From NCBI RefSeq assembly GCF_004337985.1, contig NW_021940918.1:62001-126000 (forward strand): DNA of 64,000 nt, read 5' to 3'. The notes below the pieces were generated by a model. It was not told the origin of the DNA, searched no databases, and saw nothing but the letters and a program-made list of their open reading frames with translations. Position numbers and translations under genes: made by a program. Positions 34,437 to 45,306 of this stretch are shown in pieces. The stretch comes from Pyricularia pennisetigena (taxonomy: Eukaryota; Ascomycota; Sordariomycetes; Magnaporthales; Pyriculariaceae). Numbering within the stretch: the stretch's first letter is position 1; each line of letters starts with the position of its first letter.

Positions 34437-35116
34437 TCTTTCATTGTGAAATTTTTCAGAGCGGCCCTTGTCCCTAACCTCAACTGCTTGTTATATAGCC
34501 TGCGTGGGTGGACTTGGTCAATATTAAACGAGAAAGCAGTTAGTCCAGTAGACTAGAATGAATTGGATCGGATCGAATTGAATTGAATTGACGTGACTTA
34601 TGTAGCGCGGTTCGTTACGCCACACTCGGGTCGTGCCGTTTGCGATATGCTCCTTAGTAGCAGTGGTGGTTCAGTTCTTTGGATGGTTTGCGTCATGCCG
34701 CATTGCAGCGGATCTGACAGACCCGCCCGGTCTTCGGAGTTCTCTCATCGCCGCCCTGCGACGACAAGCCTTAACTAGCGTCAAGCTCGATCGAATCGAG
34801 TGAGCGCAATCGGTAAACTCTCGATCACCTTGCAGAAAGTCAGGCCTCACTCCAGGCGAGTGCGGTAAGCCTGCCCAGTCATATTTCCTTCTAGTGTTTC
34901 TGAATTTTGACCGATAAACCGTAATCGTTAATTGATCTACAAACCTCCCGCCTAGTCGTGCGGACACGAGCGCCTGCCAGCGTTGAACCAACAACAGCCG
35001 ATCCGCCCGATATAGCATAAGAGTACTGCCTGCGTCTGGCCCCGGCCTGTCCTTGCCATTGAGATATTCTACTTAACAGTGAATAATTCTGGAATAACAC
35101 TCGCCTTCTCTTCGCA

Positions 35117-36201
35117 ATGTCTCCGATCGTCCACGTGCTGGACGACTATTACCTTGCCATCACCCTCCTTATCACGGTGGCCTACCAGCTCTTCTTCTTT
35201 GCCATCGCCTTCTCCTTTAAATTCGACAAACTGACCGACTTTGCCGGTGGCACAAACTTTGTGGTCCTTGCCATCATCACCCTCGCCTTCTCCGGCAGTC
35301 CCGATGTACGCCAGATCGTCGTGTCCGTCTTCATGATGGTCTGGGGCCTGCGACTGTCGGGCTTCCTGCTGTTTCGCATCCTCAAGACCGGAAAGGATGA
35401 CAGGTTCGACGACAAGCGCGACAAGTTCTTTCCCTTCCTGGGCTTCTGGGTCTTTCAGATGTTCTGGGTCTGGCTTGTCTCGCTGCCCGTCACTGTGCTC
35501 AACTCGCCGAACGTCCGGGCCTATCAGCCGCAGCCAGCATTTGGGACCGGCAGGGACATAGCCGGAGTCGTGCTATGGAGCGTCGGATTCATCATGGAGA
35601 GCGTCAGCGATGCACAAAAGTACCGTTTCCGGTCGTCTCACGAGGGAAATAGGTCTGCCATCTGTGACAAGGGCTTGTTTGCCTTGTCGAGACATCCCAA
35701 CTATTTTGGCGAAATGATCCTGCAGTTCGGTAAGCGACTCCCCTGCCGTCTTGAGGCCTTGAATGCCATCCGAGGCTGAGAGCAGCTACTAAACGGCCAC
35801 TTTCAGGCATATTCACCATCGCTGTCTCGCCAGCTGAAGACGGCCCCGTCGGCGGCCAAGCCTTCAAGGCACTTTACGCAACTATCATCGGGCCCATCTT
35901 CCTGACATTGTTGCTTATGTTTGTCTCTGGCCTAACGCTACAGGAGCGACCCGGTGCCAAGAAGCGCTACGAAAAGGGCAACAACTGGGAGGGTTACAAG
36001 CGATGGTTGTCCAGGACAAGTATTCTCATCCCGTTTCCGCCGCAACTGTACGAGAAGCTGCCGACGTTTTTGAAGAGGACAGTGTTTTTGGAATTCCCAA
36101 TTTACGTCTTCGACCCGGCCAAGCACTCTGATCAGAACAGGGCCGGTGACGAAGAGCAGGCTAGGCAAAGTGGCGATGGCCTTGTTGGCCCTCAATCATA
36201 G
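35117..36201 (+). CDS. DUF1295 / steroid 5-alpha reductase-like membrane protein
   Basis: Exons 35117-35729 and 35807-36201 (intron 35730-35806, donor GTAAGC, branch-like CTACTAAAC, acceptor TTTCAG) give 335 residues. The ATG at 35117 starts MSPIVHVLDDYY. Several membrane helices are visible (YYLAITLLITVAYQLFFFAI, FVVLAIITLAF, FFPFLGFWVFQMFWVWL, and IFLTLLLMFVSGLTL after the intron). The conserved C-terminal motif SRHPNYFGEMI is the cofactor-binding motif shared by DUF1295, steroid 5-alpha reductases and isoprenylcysteine methyltransferases. The intron falls soon after it (ILQF/GIFTIAV). It is likely an NAD(P)H-dependent membrane reductase of unknown lipid substrate. The family is clear; the reaction is inferred. 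Confidence 0.9.
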
Positions 36202-36508
36202 TGGTAACATTACTTGCCCTTTTTTTTGCCTTCGGTTCACATCTGGACGTCCATATAGAACCTGACAATATTGCCATTCGTAAATGAAAATGAAAGCTAA
36301 ATTCAATGACACTAAGACATGGCACAGCATCATCCACGTTTCCTGTGCAGGCCGTGCCTTTGTGAGGCGTCAATAGTAGATACCTTGATATTTGTTTGAA
36401 GTTGAGCTGCCATACAATGAGCTTGCCGTTGAAAAATCTACTCAGTCTCTCTGCAAGACTCCGTCTATTGATTAATTGGTTCTTGATTTTCTGCCGCGTA
36501 CATTTTCT
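36202..36508. other. Short convergent gap, DUF1295 / HTS1
   Basis: 307 bp between two convergent stop codons. It must contain both 3' untranslated regions, so transcripts may overlap. No other signal seen. Confidence 0.55.
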
Positions 36509-38820
36509 CTATTCTGTACCCGCTGAGAGCGCCTTTTTGACTTCGGCTACGAGCTCATCCCTAGCAACGAGGTGACCCTCCTTATCGGGGTGATCCTTGG
36601 GCAAGCCGAGAATCTTCAGCTTGACTTTGCCCGCCTTCAGCTCATCTTCTCCCAGAATTACAGCCAGTGGCACGCCGCCATCCTCCGCAACCTTGAACTG
36701 CTGTTGCAACTTGGGCTTCACCTTTGCCGAGAACTCGGCCTTGATACCAGAATCCCAGAGTTGCCTCGCTATTGCGATGCGTTCTGGCAACAGGCCAGTA
36801 AATTCCTTGCCGCCGCCAAACGCCATGACATAAACATCAACCTCATTTTGACGCACCGTCGCCTGCTCTCGTGCCTGCTTGGCACTCATGATACTGAAGA
36901 TGCGATCCACACCAAACGAGATGCCGACACATGGGATCTGGCCTTTGTCACCCTTGCCGCTAAACATGCCCACGAGGTTGTCGTAGCGTCCACCTGCAGC
37001 AATGCTGCCCACACCGACCGTGGGATCGTCTGAGCGGTCATCGTCCTCGCTTAACTGCTTCTTCTTGGGGGCCTTCTTTTTGCTGTCAGCTGGTGCAGGA
37101 GCGCCATTATCTGTCCCAGGCTGAATAGCGCCTGCAGCAGGGGCAACAGCTTCTCCTGACACCTTAGTATCGGATTCTCGGTTAGTTGGCTTGGGGGCAA
37201 CTGCAGGAGCAGAACCCTCAGTCACTACCTCGTAAATAACGCCGGTGTAGTAGTCCAGGCCTCTTGCTAATGACAAATCAAATGAAATCTTGTCTGTAAC
37301 ACCAAAGGCGTCGAGGTATGTGAAGAGCAGGTTCATGTCCTCAATGCCAGCCTTGGCGTTCTCGTTTTTTTCCAACTTGGCATCGGCTCTAAGCAAGTCA
37401 ACAATGTCCTTGCCGCCTTTGTGCTTGACATACTCGCCGATTGAGTCGGCGACCTCGGCTGAGACACCTTTCTCCAACATTTCATTCTTGACCTCCTCCC
37501 ATGGCATCTAGAACACTTGTCAGCAACTGGTGAATGGATCAACTTGGTAATAAAACCCTTATTTTTTTTATACCGGGATGAAAACGCACTTTGTCTAATT
37601 TGTCAACTGCTGAGCTGATCGATCGAATTTTGTCCGAGGGCACTCCAGACACCTCAAAGAGACCGTCAAGAACTTTCCGGTGGTTGATCTTGATCGTAAA
37701 TTTCTCGAAGTTTAGAGCCTCAAAGACCTCAACAATAATACGCAGAATTTCGGCATCTGGAATCATAGGGTCGTAGATTCCGGCAACATCGAAGTCGCAC
37801 TGGTAAAACTCTCGCATTCTTCCCTTTGCGACGGCCTGGGGTCGCAGAAAGTCTCGTCAGTTAGTACTTGACTACATCAACGCTGCTGAAGATTCAAGAC
37901 GGCTCCTCCATCAACGCACCGGCTGATCTCTGCGATAGACTTTTGCTATCTGGTAACGTTTCAGTTGTTTTATGTCGGTGTTCATTGCCAGGTAGCGTGC
38001 TAACGGCACTGTCAAGTCGTATCGCAACGAGCAGAGCTCGCCACCCTGGTCTGCCAGGTCGTATATCAACTTGCTATCCTCTCCATATCTGTGGCCAGTG
38101 TTAGCCATAGTCTCTCGCCGTCTAGAGGTAAGCTCCCAATATCTTACTTTCCGCTAAGGATCTCCTTGAGCTCGAAGACTGGTGTGTCGAGATTCGTTCC
38201 GCCGTGGCGTTTGAAGACTTCGGTGATGGCATTGAAGATACGATCCCTGGCGTTGGGGAAGAGTAAAGGTCGTCAGTTATGTTCTTGCGGGTCACCGGAG
38301 CATTTGTAATGTTTCTTCTTCCTTCTTCCACCTTATTTCACTAGGATATGGAGATTCGTCTACCTCAAGATCATGTCCTTCCTGCTCCCTGTAATGACGT
38401 GTCAGTCTCGGGCTAGCGAGGTATTGTTTTCGAGTTGAGAGAGGGAGACTTGGGCGGCTCGAGCGACGGAGTAATATGGAGTGATGACATACAGTCGCGG
38501 GTGCCTTTTGGGGTCTTGAGCTGGAAGCTCACCTTCCCGGCCTTGTCGTCCTTCTTCCCCATGACTGCGGCGGCCTCTGACGAGCCTTGAGCCGCACGCA
38601 AGGCTGAGTGAGGGGTGCTGGTAGTGGAATATAGAGCAGAAGTCGAGGATGAGGATGGATCTGTTCGCAATCTCAGAGAGGACTGTTGCTGGGTGTTCGT
38701 AGCTGTGATTTGCAACTTTGAAGGAGCGCACCGCAGATTATTCCACTTTCTCGAAAAAGCTGGTTTGTTGGTGGTGACTGCGCGTGCAATACTTGCCCTG
38801 ACGCAAACTAGAGGCTGCAT
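36509..38820 (-). CDS. HTS1: Histidyl-tRNA synthetase, mitochondrial and cytosolic forms
   Basis: Six exons, 38493-38820, 38364-38388, 38148-38246, 37920-38088, 37590-37835 and 36509-37507, give 621 residues. Exon 2 is a 25-nt microexon encoding the middle of [15 protein letters not shown]. Class II motifs are present: [17 protein letters not shown] (motif 2 region), [29 protein letters not shown] (about 371) and [11 protein letters not shown] (about 458). The enzyme charges tRNA-His. The first ~86 residues are rich in Arg, Ser, Thr and Ala with few acids, like a mitochondrial targeting leader. A second in-frame ATG at 38562 ([10 protein letters not shown]) would give a 535-residue cytosolic form. 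A variable, low-complexity insert (about 388-450, with KKKAPKKK) interrupts the catalytic domain. Strong identification; dual targeting is inferred. Confidence 0.95.
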
Positions 38821-39633
38821 GAAGGCTGGTAGTGGGCGAAGGAGGGGCAAGGCTACTGCGGGACTGGGTATCGGGGGTTATCTGATGTAGTGCAGCAAGG
38901 TAGGTCCGGGTACCTTACTTAGTACCAAGGTGGACGGCTAGGTCGAGGTAGGCTCAAGATGATTGGATGCAAGAATTTCCATCACAGTCATGAGCTCTTC
39001 GTCCCCGCGCCGCTTGGAAATTTTGCTGTGACTCAATTGAGTTTAAGTTCAACATGCTTAGGGGCTTGGCACAAGCTCAGGGTTAGGGGTTAGGACAACT
39101 GCTCTGATTCTTCCTCCTATCTAGACTTGAATGCACCGGCTGCCATCCCACGGTATTATTTCTTCCCATTGCGTGTTATAACCTTATCGCGTTAAACTTC
39201 TCATCTAGTTGGTCCCTCTGCGTCTTTCTTACTCTGCATGTTATATACATTCTGTGACCAATGAGCAGGTACTAGCAGTAGGTCTAGACTCCAGTCTAAT
39301 CCAGGCCTACAAAGTGAGAGTGGTGCCGGCAGAAGATCTTGACAGGGGTGGAAGTTCTCAACCGCCTGCAAAAAGATGCCGTGCGTTTTCTGGTCTGGAA
39401 GAGTGCATGTCACAATCCTTGCCTGCGCGCCTAGCGGGATGCTACAGTTTCCAAACTTTAGCTATCATACGCGCGACGACATACTATTCATTTAATGAAT
39501 GCCAGCCCACTGAACTTGATCTGTGTACATGGACCACGGGATGACGCCAAATCCCTCCCAAAACTATACTGCAAGGTCTGGGCTGTTAGATTCGTCACGG
39601 AGCAATGGTTCGAGCACTAACAGTCGATGCGCC
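38821..39633. other. HTS1 promoter and CHK1 3' flank
   Basis: 813 bp between two minus-strand genes. It includes a telomere-like GGGTTAGGGGTTAGG at about 39080-39094, roughly 260 nt upstream of the HTS1 long-form start. No gene supported; the 111-codon frame at 39209 has no domain. Confidence 0.55.
39079..39095. promoter_or_regulatory. Telomere-like (TTAGGG) promoter word upstream of HTS1
   Basis: The sequence CAGGGTTAGGGGTTAGG contains two TTAGG units one extra G apart. Such boxes bind Tbf1/Teb1-type factors in other fungi and often sit upstream of translation genes. Binding here is inference. Confidence 0.4.
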
Positions 39634-41353
39634 CTATGCATCACTATTGAAGATGGCGTCCTTGCATAACAATGCAACCTTCTTGAATAGGCGGCGCCAC
39701 TCAAGCGGATCGCCCTTGACCTTGACGAACCTGACCTCCAGCAGTTCATGATCGCCTTCAAACACCATCTTGTCTATCATGATATCACCATGCAAGCCCT
39801 GGTTGCGAGTATCCACACCCTTTACCTTGAGTAGAGCGATGTGATCGCCGTCTACCGGCCGGGGCGCTGGTGGCTGCGGGATATTGAGCTGGTGCAGAGC
39901 GTCACTTAACATCTGTATGAGCAGAGCCGGCGGAATGTGTGAGAAAAATCGGGTAAGCGAGTACGAAGGGACGATGTCATGGAAGCGGTTCGCGCGTTGC
40001 GTGAGGCTCATGGGCACGCCCGGCGTTGAGGCGAACTGGCTCATGGACGGCTCAGTCTCGCTGAGCATCTCGTACATATCTGCCGCACGCGGGCGGTTCG
40101 CCTTCGTGGAAGCCCCCGAGCTCATGCCCCTGCGCACAGGCTGGGTTGAAGACACCTCGAAAGCACCCAAGGTACGCAGGCTTGGCCTCTCCCAGTCGAA
40201 AAGCGCATCGGTGATGGCAGGCGTCTCGGGTTGTGTAGCAGAGAATTTGGCAGCCCAGGCGTCTGGCCCTTCATCGAGGTCCATCGTAGCATCTTGACTT
40301 TGCCTTTGTGACGGTGTAGGGGCCTGGGAGAGATCAATGTGCAGGTTCTTCATCATCTGCGTTGCGAGATGAATGGGGTCCGAGACCCTTCCATCGGCAG
40401 TCAAGAGGCTGTTGTGCTGCGTGTACCATGGATGCTGGCGAATCTTTGTGAATGAGAAGCGCTTGCGAGGGTCAACGCTCATCATCCCTCGTAGCAGTGA
40501 TAGCGCCTCTGAGGGTATCTTTTGCCAAAGACTATCTGTGCTGCGCCCATCCGTCCGAATATACTCCTGAAACTCCCAGCTTCCCTTGGTTGGCTCGTCC
40601 CATGGCGTGTTCCCTGCGAGGAGCACAAAGAGAATCACGCCGCATGACCATATGTCAACAAGGTCCGCCGAGTACCTTGACTGTATGGCTCGTTGATCTG
40701 ACCTTGCTGTTTCCAGGACTTCAGGGGCAATATATGGTGGGCTGCCACACATGGTAGCGCTGAGTTTCCGTTGCCCCTTGTATTCGAACATGGTGGCCAT
40801 CCCAAAGTCTGCCAGTTTCAAGTCACCGCTCTCCGACAGGAGAATGTTCTCCGGCTTCAAGTCTCGGTGTGCCACGCCTTTGGAGTGCATGAAGCTGACA
40901 CCCCCAATCAGTTGCAGGAAGTATAAATGCGCGATTTTTTCCGGCACACCAACGTCAGCTTCTATTTTGTCAAAGAGATCACCTCCTGCGGCGTACTCCA
41001 TGGCTATCCATTTCCAAACAGTGTCCTCGCCCGCGGCGAACCACTCGATGATATTGGGATGCTGGCCAATGTGTGAATGAAGAGAAACCTCCATGTTGAT
41101 CTGTTTGGCTGAAATCCGGCCATGTTTGATGGCGTAACCCTTATGAATAAGCTTGACAGCAAACACAGGACTGGATTCTTCCAATGGAATGGCCTTCTTA
41201 ATCCTACGGAGGATTAGCAATAAGTTGGTTTTTGTTGGTGGGCAACTGCATACAGTGGTATACTTACGAAGCATAAGCCCCGCGGCCGATTGTCTTGGAT
41301 ATAAACCGGAATGGTAAATCCTTTGGCAAGGGGTCCAGCTGAGATGACTGCAT
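39634..41353 (-). CDS. CHK1: Checkpoint kinase Chk1
   Basis: Exons 41268-41353 and 39634-41203 (intron 41204-41267, GTAAGT / TAG) give 551 residues starting MQSSQLDPLPKDLPFRF. The kinase domain spans about residues 14-285: glycine loop IGRGAYAS, completed by splicing, lysine in FAVK (K46), HRDLKPEN (about 141-148), DFG (161-163) and the activation-segment end CGSPPYIAPE. CGSPPYIAPEVL and the domain architecture are Chk1-like. A regulatory region with several SQ/TQ sites (APTPSQRQSQDA, FSATQPE, SSTQP) follows. The C-terminal KA1-like module (about 430-551) has HGDIMIDKM and EVRFVKVKGDPLEWRRLFKK. Chk1 is the DNA-damage and replication checkpoint effector that blocks mitotic entry. It shares a divergent promoter with UBC11. 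Strong identification. Confidence 0.94.
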
Positions 41354-42269
41354 GATGTTACTAATACAAAGTGGACGGCGGCTAGGACTGCCAACAGATA
41401 CAACTCAGTATACTGTTATGATTCGATTGCTGTAGGTTGGCTCAGGGCAAAGAGAAGCAAGCCCGTTTTGTTGCAATTTCAGTCAGGTACTTCGGTCCTC
41501 TACACCTCTTATCTTGAATACCTTGTCAAGTTAACTGTGCGAAAAGTGGAGGAACTCAACTTCAAGACAGAAACAAGACAAACACAGAGCAATCAGAGAA
41601 TAAAATGAAATTAAAATAAAACAAGGCAAAACCACAGGTTTCTTGTATGGGCTTGCGTTCTCGGGCCAAAAAGGAGGATTCCCAAAAGCACACTGCTGAA
41701 ATGGACAAACAATTGATAGCTTGGCACTGATTGCTTGCTTCTCTCAGTTGAGGTTTGTTTTTTGGTTCCAGTCAAGACGCGTTGGTCGCGTCCCATTTAA
41801 TTATTGTTTCGTGGGGCACATGGATGGTAGAGTTCGATTGGCTGTCGCGGGGATCTCCCTCCTAGCGAGGCCGCGGCCGGCACCTGGTTGCTGGGTCAAA
41901 ACGACTGGGTCAACTAATCCCACCTTCGTTATTTCCCTGTAGAGACCTGAAGCAACAAATCGCAGCAGCCACTCGACTGAAGGTCTTTCTAGGCACAAGA
42001 AACTGTCTGGACGCTACCTAAGCATCCCTAAGAACGATCAAGAAAAAATAAACAGTGGTAAATTTTACAAACACCTCAAGCCAACTTACAAATTTCATCA
42101 ATCGCCTCTTTATTAATCACCACTTTTTACATATAGCAGTCAATCATCCATTACCGGATTGCTCGCTTTCAGCACGCAAAAGGACCCCCGCAGGCCGCCA
42201 TAAACCTCGACCAGGAGAGGTACACCAAAACAAAGACACAACATCCTCTGCTATTTGACGTGACGCAGG
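41354..42269. other. Shared divergent promoter of CHK1 and UBC11
   Basis: 916 bp between the two start codons. It carries one perfect ACGCGT box (41777-41782) followed within 10 nt by TCGCGTC. No gene seen. Confidence 0.6.
41777..41782. promoter_or_regulatory. MluI cell-cycle box (MCB, ACGCGT)
   Basis: The palindromic ACGCGT is the core site of the MBF (Swi6/Mbp1-type) G1/S regulator in yeasts and filamentous fungi. It sits 424 nt upstream of CHK1 and 487 nt upstream of UBC11, with a related GTCGCGTC just beside it. Site match is seen; binding is inferred. Confidence 0.5.
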
Positions 42270-43010
42270 ATGGATTTTGGAAACATGGAGGACACGCAGA
42301 ACTCTGCACCCGGCAGCATGCAAAATGCCAAGCTCGGCATGTCAAACAAAGGCCCAGATTCACAAAGCGTGACAAAGAGGTGCGTCCATGTAATTCAATG
42401 TATCTGCATGACAGCAGGTCAAAGACAACGCGAGATCCCTCGTCTATGCTTCAATTGGACACTTGCTAATCGAAAATTACTCGAAAAGGTTGCAAACCGA
42501 ACTGATGCAGCTCATGACCTCCCCAGCACCCGGAGTATCCGCCTTTCCATCCGCCGACGGTAACTTGCTTTCCTGGTCTGCTACCATCGAGGGTCCAGAT
42601 GACACACCGTACACAGGCTTGACCCTCAAGCTCTCGTTTGCCTTCCCAGCCAACTATCCCTACTCGCCGCCAACCGTGCTCTTCAAGACGCCCATATACC
42701 ATCCCAACGTCGACTTCTCGGGGCGCATCTGCCTTGATATCCTCAAAGACAAGTGGACGGCTGCGTACAACATCCAGACTGTGCTACTCAGTCTTCAAAG
42801 TCTACTTGGCGAACCGAACAAGTGAGTTGCCATCAAGAGTTTCTCTACCCCGTGTGTGCATAAAATCTCAATATTTCTGCGGGACATGTACTAACAGCTG
42901 CTATTAGTGCCTCGCCGCTGAATGGTGAAGCCGCAGAGCTGTGGGACAAGGACATGGAGGAATTCAAGCGCAAGGTTTTGGGCCGTCACCGCGACATCGA
43001 CGAAGAGTAA
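42270..43010 (+). CDS. UBC11: Ubiquitin-conjugating enzyme E2 C type (UbcH10 / Ubc11)
   Basis: Exons 42270-42379, 42489-42821 and 42908-43010 give 181 residues. Introns have GTGCGT / AAAG and GTGAGT / TTAG boundaries. A ~36-residue N-terminal extension ([15 protein letters not shown]) precedes the UBC fold. Conserved E2 parts are [39 protein letters not shown] with the catalytic Cys at about 118, and [24 protein letters not shown]. The extended N terminus plus the KDKWTAAY motif identify the UBE2C subgroup, which works with the anaphase-promoting complex to ubiquitinate cyclin B and securin. The last exon encodes [12 protein letters not shown]. Strong family call; APC partnership is inferred from orthology. 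Confidence 0.93.
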
Positions 43011-43605
43011 ATTTGAGCTTTTATAATGACTTTACGCAGCTGACGGGATAGCTTGGTTCTGTTTGGGTAATTCTCTTGTCAAAAGGGTTAGACGATAGGC
43101 ATTTTTGAATTCCTCATGGGGAAGTCGAGTACTTGAGCGATATCTGGATTTCTCTTCACCTACCCGTGTTTTTTTACATGCTAGATGGATTTTGCACGGT
43201 ACGAGTCGATTCCGTCGAATGGTTGGTCATCCTCTTGGACCGGAACATTTTCTAGACCGCATAGCAGCGATCTGGTATAACATGCAATTGCAGTTAATCA
43301 ATCGGTTCACTGGTGTACGATCGTTGATGTCGTCTACTTTCTAGACTGGCAAATGAAGACAATCATCCTTAGAAACGGCAGCAGACGCATCCCAAACGAT
43401 CCCCATGTGAAAAACCCCATCCAGGTAGATGCCGGGTAGGTATGGAGAAAATCATCGCGTTGTGTTGGTCGAACCCCTCATTGCTCATTGTTGAGGAAGG
43501 TCTGAAGCTAATGCCAATCAAAAACTCCGTAAAGCCCAGATGCCGCCAGAAACCCTATGTTTGTTTTGTCCCTTTTCGCCTTGTCGTTCCACAGATAACA
43601 ATTCT
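43011..43605. other. Convergent intergenic region, UBC11 / RPL31
   Basis: 3' flanks of two convergent genes. Open frames seen here are short and unsupported. Confidence 0.55.
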
Positions 43606-44199
43606 TTACTCATCAACCAGGACTGTATGCAGGCCCTTGGGGTTCTTGGTGTTGACGGCCTGAACATAGCTGTACAGCTTCTCCTTGGCATCCTCCGAGT
43701 CGTTTCGCCTTCGGGAGATGCGCACGCGGATACGGTAGGGAACACCCTTCACACCCTGCTCCCAGACCTTCTTGTTGAGCTGGGGGTCGACACGAACATC
43801 AGAAGTTCCCTAATGAGGGTTAGCAACAGAATCGTGGAGGATCTTGGATAGTTCGACTTTTTCGGTAATAGCGAGGATTTTTTTGTGATCGGGTTGATGA
43901 GCCGGGTTTATTTGAGGAGAATGCTTTTCATACCATGGCCTTGGTAGCGAAGTCTTTGATCTCCTTGATCGCCTTGGGGGCACGCTTCTTGAAGGTGGTA
44001 CCGTGTAACTTTTCAATGTTGAGTTAGCATTCGAGCCGCCAGCAGCTTCATGTCACCGAAACCAAAGAACTGTTGATCTCTGCCAGATTTCTCCAATACG
44101 TACTCTCTTGTGAAGGTGAATGGTGTACTCGCGGGCGACAACGTCGGCAATGGCCGAGCGCTGGGTCTTGCCCGTAGGCTTCTTAGTTTTTGTCGACAT
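43606..44199 (-). CDS. RPL31: 60S ribosomal protein eL31
   Basis: Three exons, 44104-44199, 43934-44008 and 43606-43809, give 124 residues. Both introns are phase 0: HLHKR/LHGTTFKKRAPKA and DFATKAM/GTSDVRVDPQLNKKVW. The sequence follows eL31 throughout: DVVAREYTIHLHKR, APKAIKEIKDFA, KGVPYRIRVRISRRRND, YVQAV and a C terminus of GLHTVLVDE. It has a slightly longer basic N terminus (MSTKTKKPTGKTQRSA) than yeast Rpl31. It is a structural protein of the large cytosolic ribosomal subunit near the peptide exit tunnel. Intron-rich small ribosomal genes are usual in this clade. Exons are too short to be conspicuous as open frames. Very strong identification. Confidence 0.96.
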
Positions 44200-45306
44200 G
44201 GCTGTGGCTGTGTTTTGGAGATGGGTTGGTCAGATGTGAATTCGGTATCGCAGTCGACAAATCGGTAGGCTGATCGAGGATAATAGCGGCGGCGACCTAC
44301 TTTTGGATTTCCGAGAAGTTGGCGACGTCGAGATGCGGGTGGGTTCAGCGAATATGTCTATGTCTGGTCATCGAATTTCGTTGTGGGCAAAGAATCGCTG
44401 CCCTGCAATTTGCGTCCACGTGACGACCCACCCCGCTGCTGTGCACGGTCCCTATTCAACGCATAAGATGCAGGGTAGGCCAAGAACAAGCACGAATGAA
44501 GTCCAGCGCTTGGTACCCAGGAAGCGGTACCTTGTACTCCACCCATATAATGAATTGATGGACACCGCTTTACTGTTATTTCGAGCTGAACAATCGTGCT
44601 CAGAAAGTCAAACACGGACTGAGTATCTATCTACCGGTTAAGTACCCGTCACCCATCTAAGCTTTGAGGCAGAGGGAGTTCTAGGAGACCTGAGTGCTCT
44701 TCAATTAAAAGAAAGGTGCCCCAGGCTGTAGCATAGGGTTTACATTGGTAGCATTAAGTTAGACACCAAGCCGAATTACTTTGCAGATTGAGACCGTCAC
44801 TGTGGCTTGGTCACTCACCCCCCTGTGAAAGGCTTCTTGGTTCTGCCAGTTCGCCAATCAGCCAAACGCGTGTCAATCTAACTCGCATCATCGAGCCACT
44901 AACCCCTTGGCAACCTTACTTTTGAGATGCCCATGATTCGCGACCAATTCTGTTTCAAGCGATTGTACGGCTGGCAGCCTTGTAGATTAGCCATTAAGTA
45001 GAGGCATTGGCTACAGCTTCACAGCATACAATAGGCAGAAAATTTCCGCCTTGCTCGAAGCTCCGCTTGTTTCCCCGGACGCAACTCATCACTTAATGAA
45101 GGCGCGCACGGCCCGCATCCTGAATTCTTGCAAACGCTACCCTAACTTTGTCAACTTTTTGTCTCGCAACCTCCATCTTGCGCGAGAAGAAACTGGCTAT
45201 TCCGATTGAAGCAATAGGGAAGAGGGGAGAAAACCTTCCGCTCATCACCGGCAGTCCCACGAAAGGCTCGAAACGCAGGCCGCGTTGCCTGCCATTCACA
45301 ATCGAG
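44200..45306. other. Divergent intergenic region, RPL31 / RGS gene
   Basis: 1.1 kb with the two promoters. A CCCTAAC word occurs at about 45139, close to the RGS gene start. No gene supported; a 112-codon frame at 44303 has no domain. Confidence 0.5.

Larger units (their letters stand above)
30619..35116. other. 4.5-kb gene-poor intergenic region
   Basis: The largest gap in the window. I see no gene with splice support; a 142-codon frame at 31703-32131 lacks an ATG at its reported start and any domain. It contains an A-rich low-complexity stretch (about 31100-31170), repeated TACAGTA/TACTGTA words between 31594 and 33951, a GTACA pentamer array (32522-32544), and a CTCTGC hexamer array (34386-34436). 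No transposon ends or tRNA signals were recognised. Confidence 0.55.

Noticed and set aside
37911..38331. Separate small genes suggested by short HisRS-like frames
   Set aside because: They are exons of one histidyl-tRNA synthetase gene; phases and splice signals join them.
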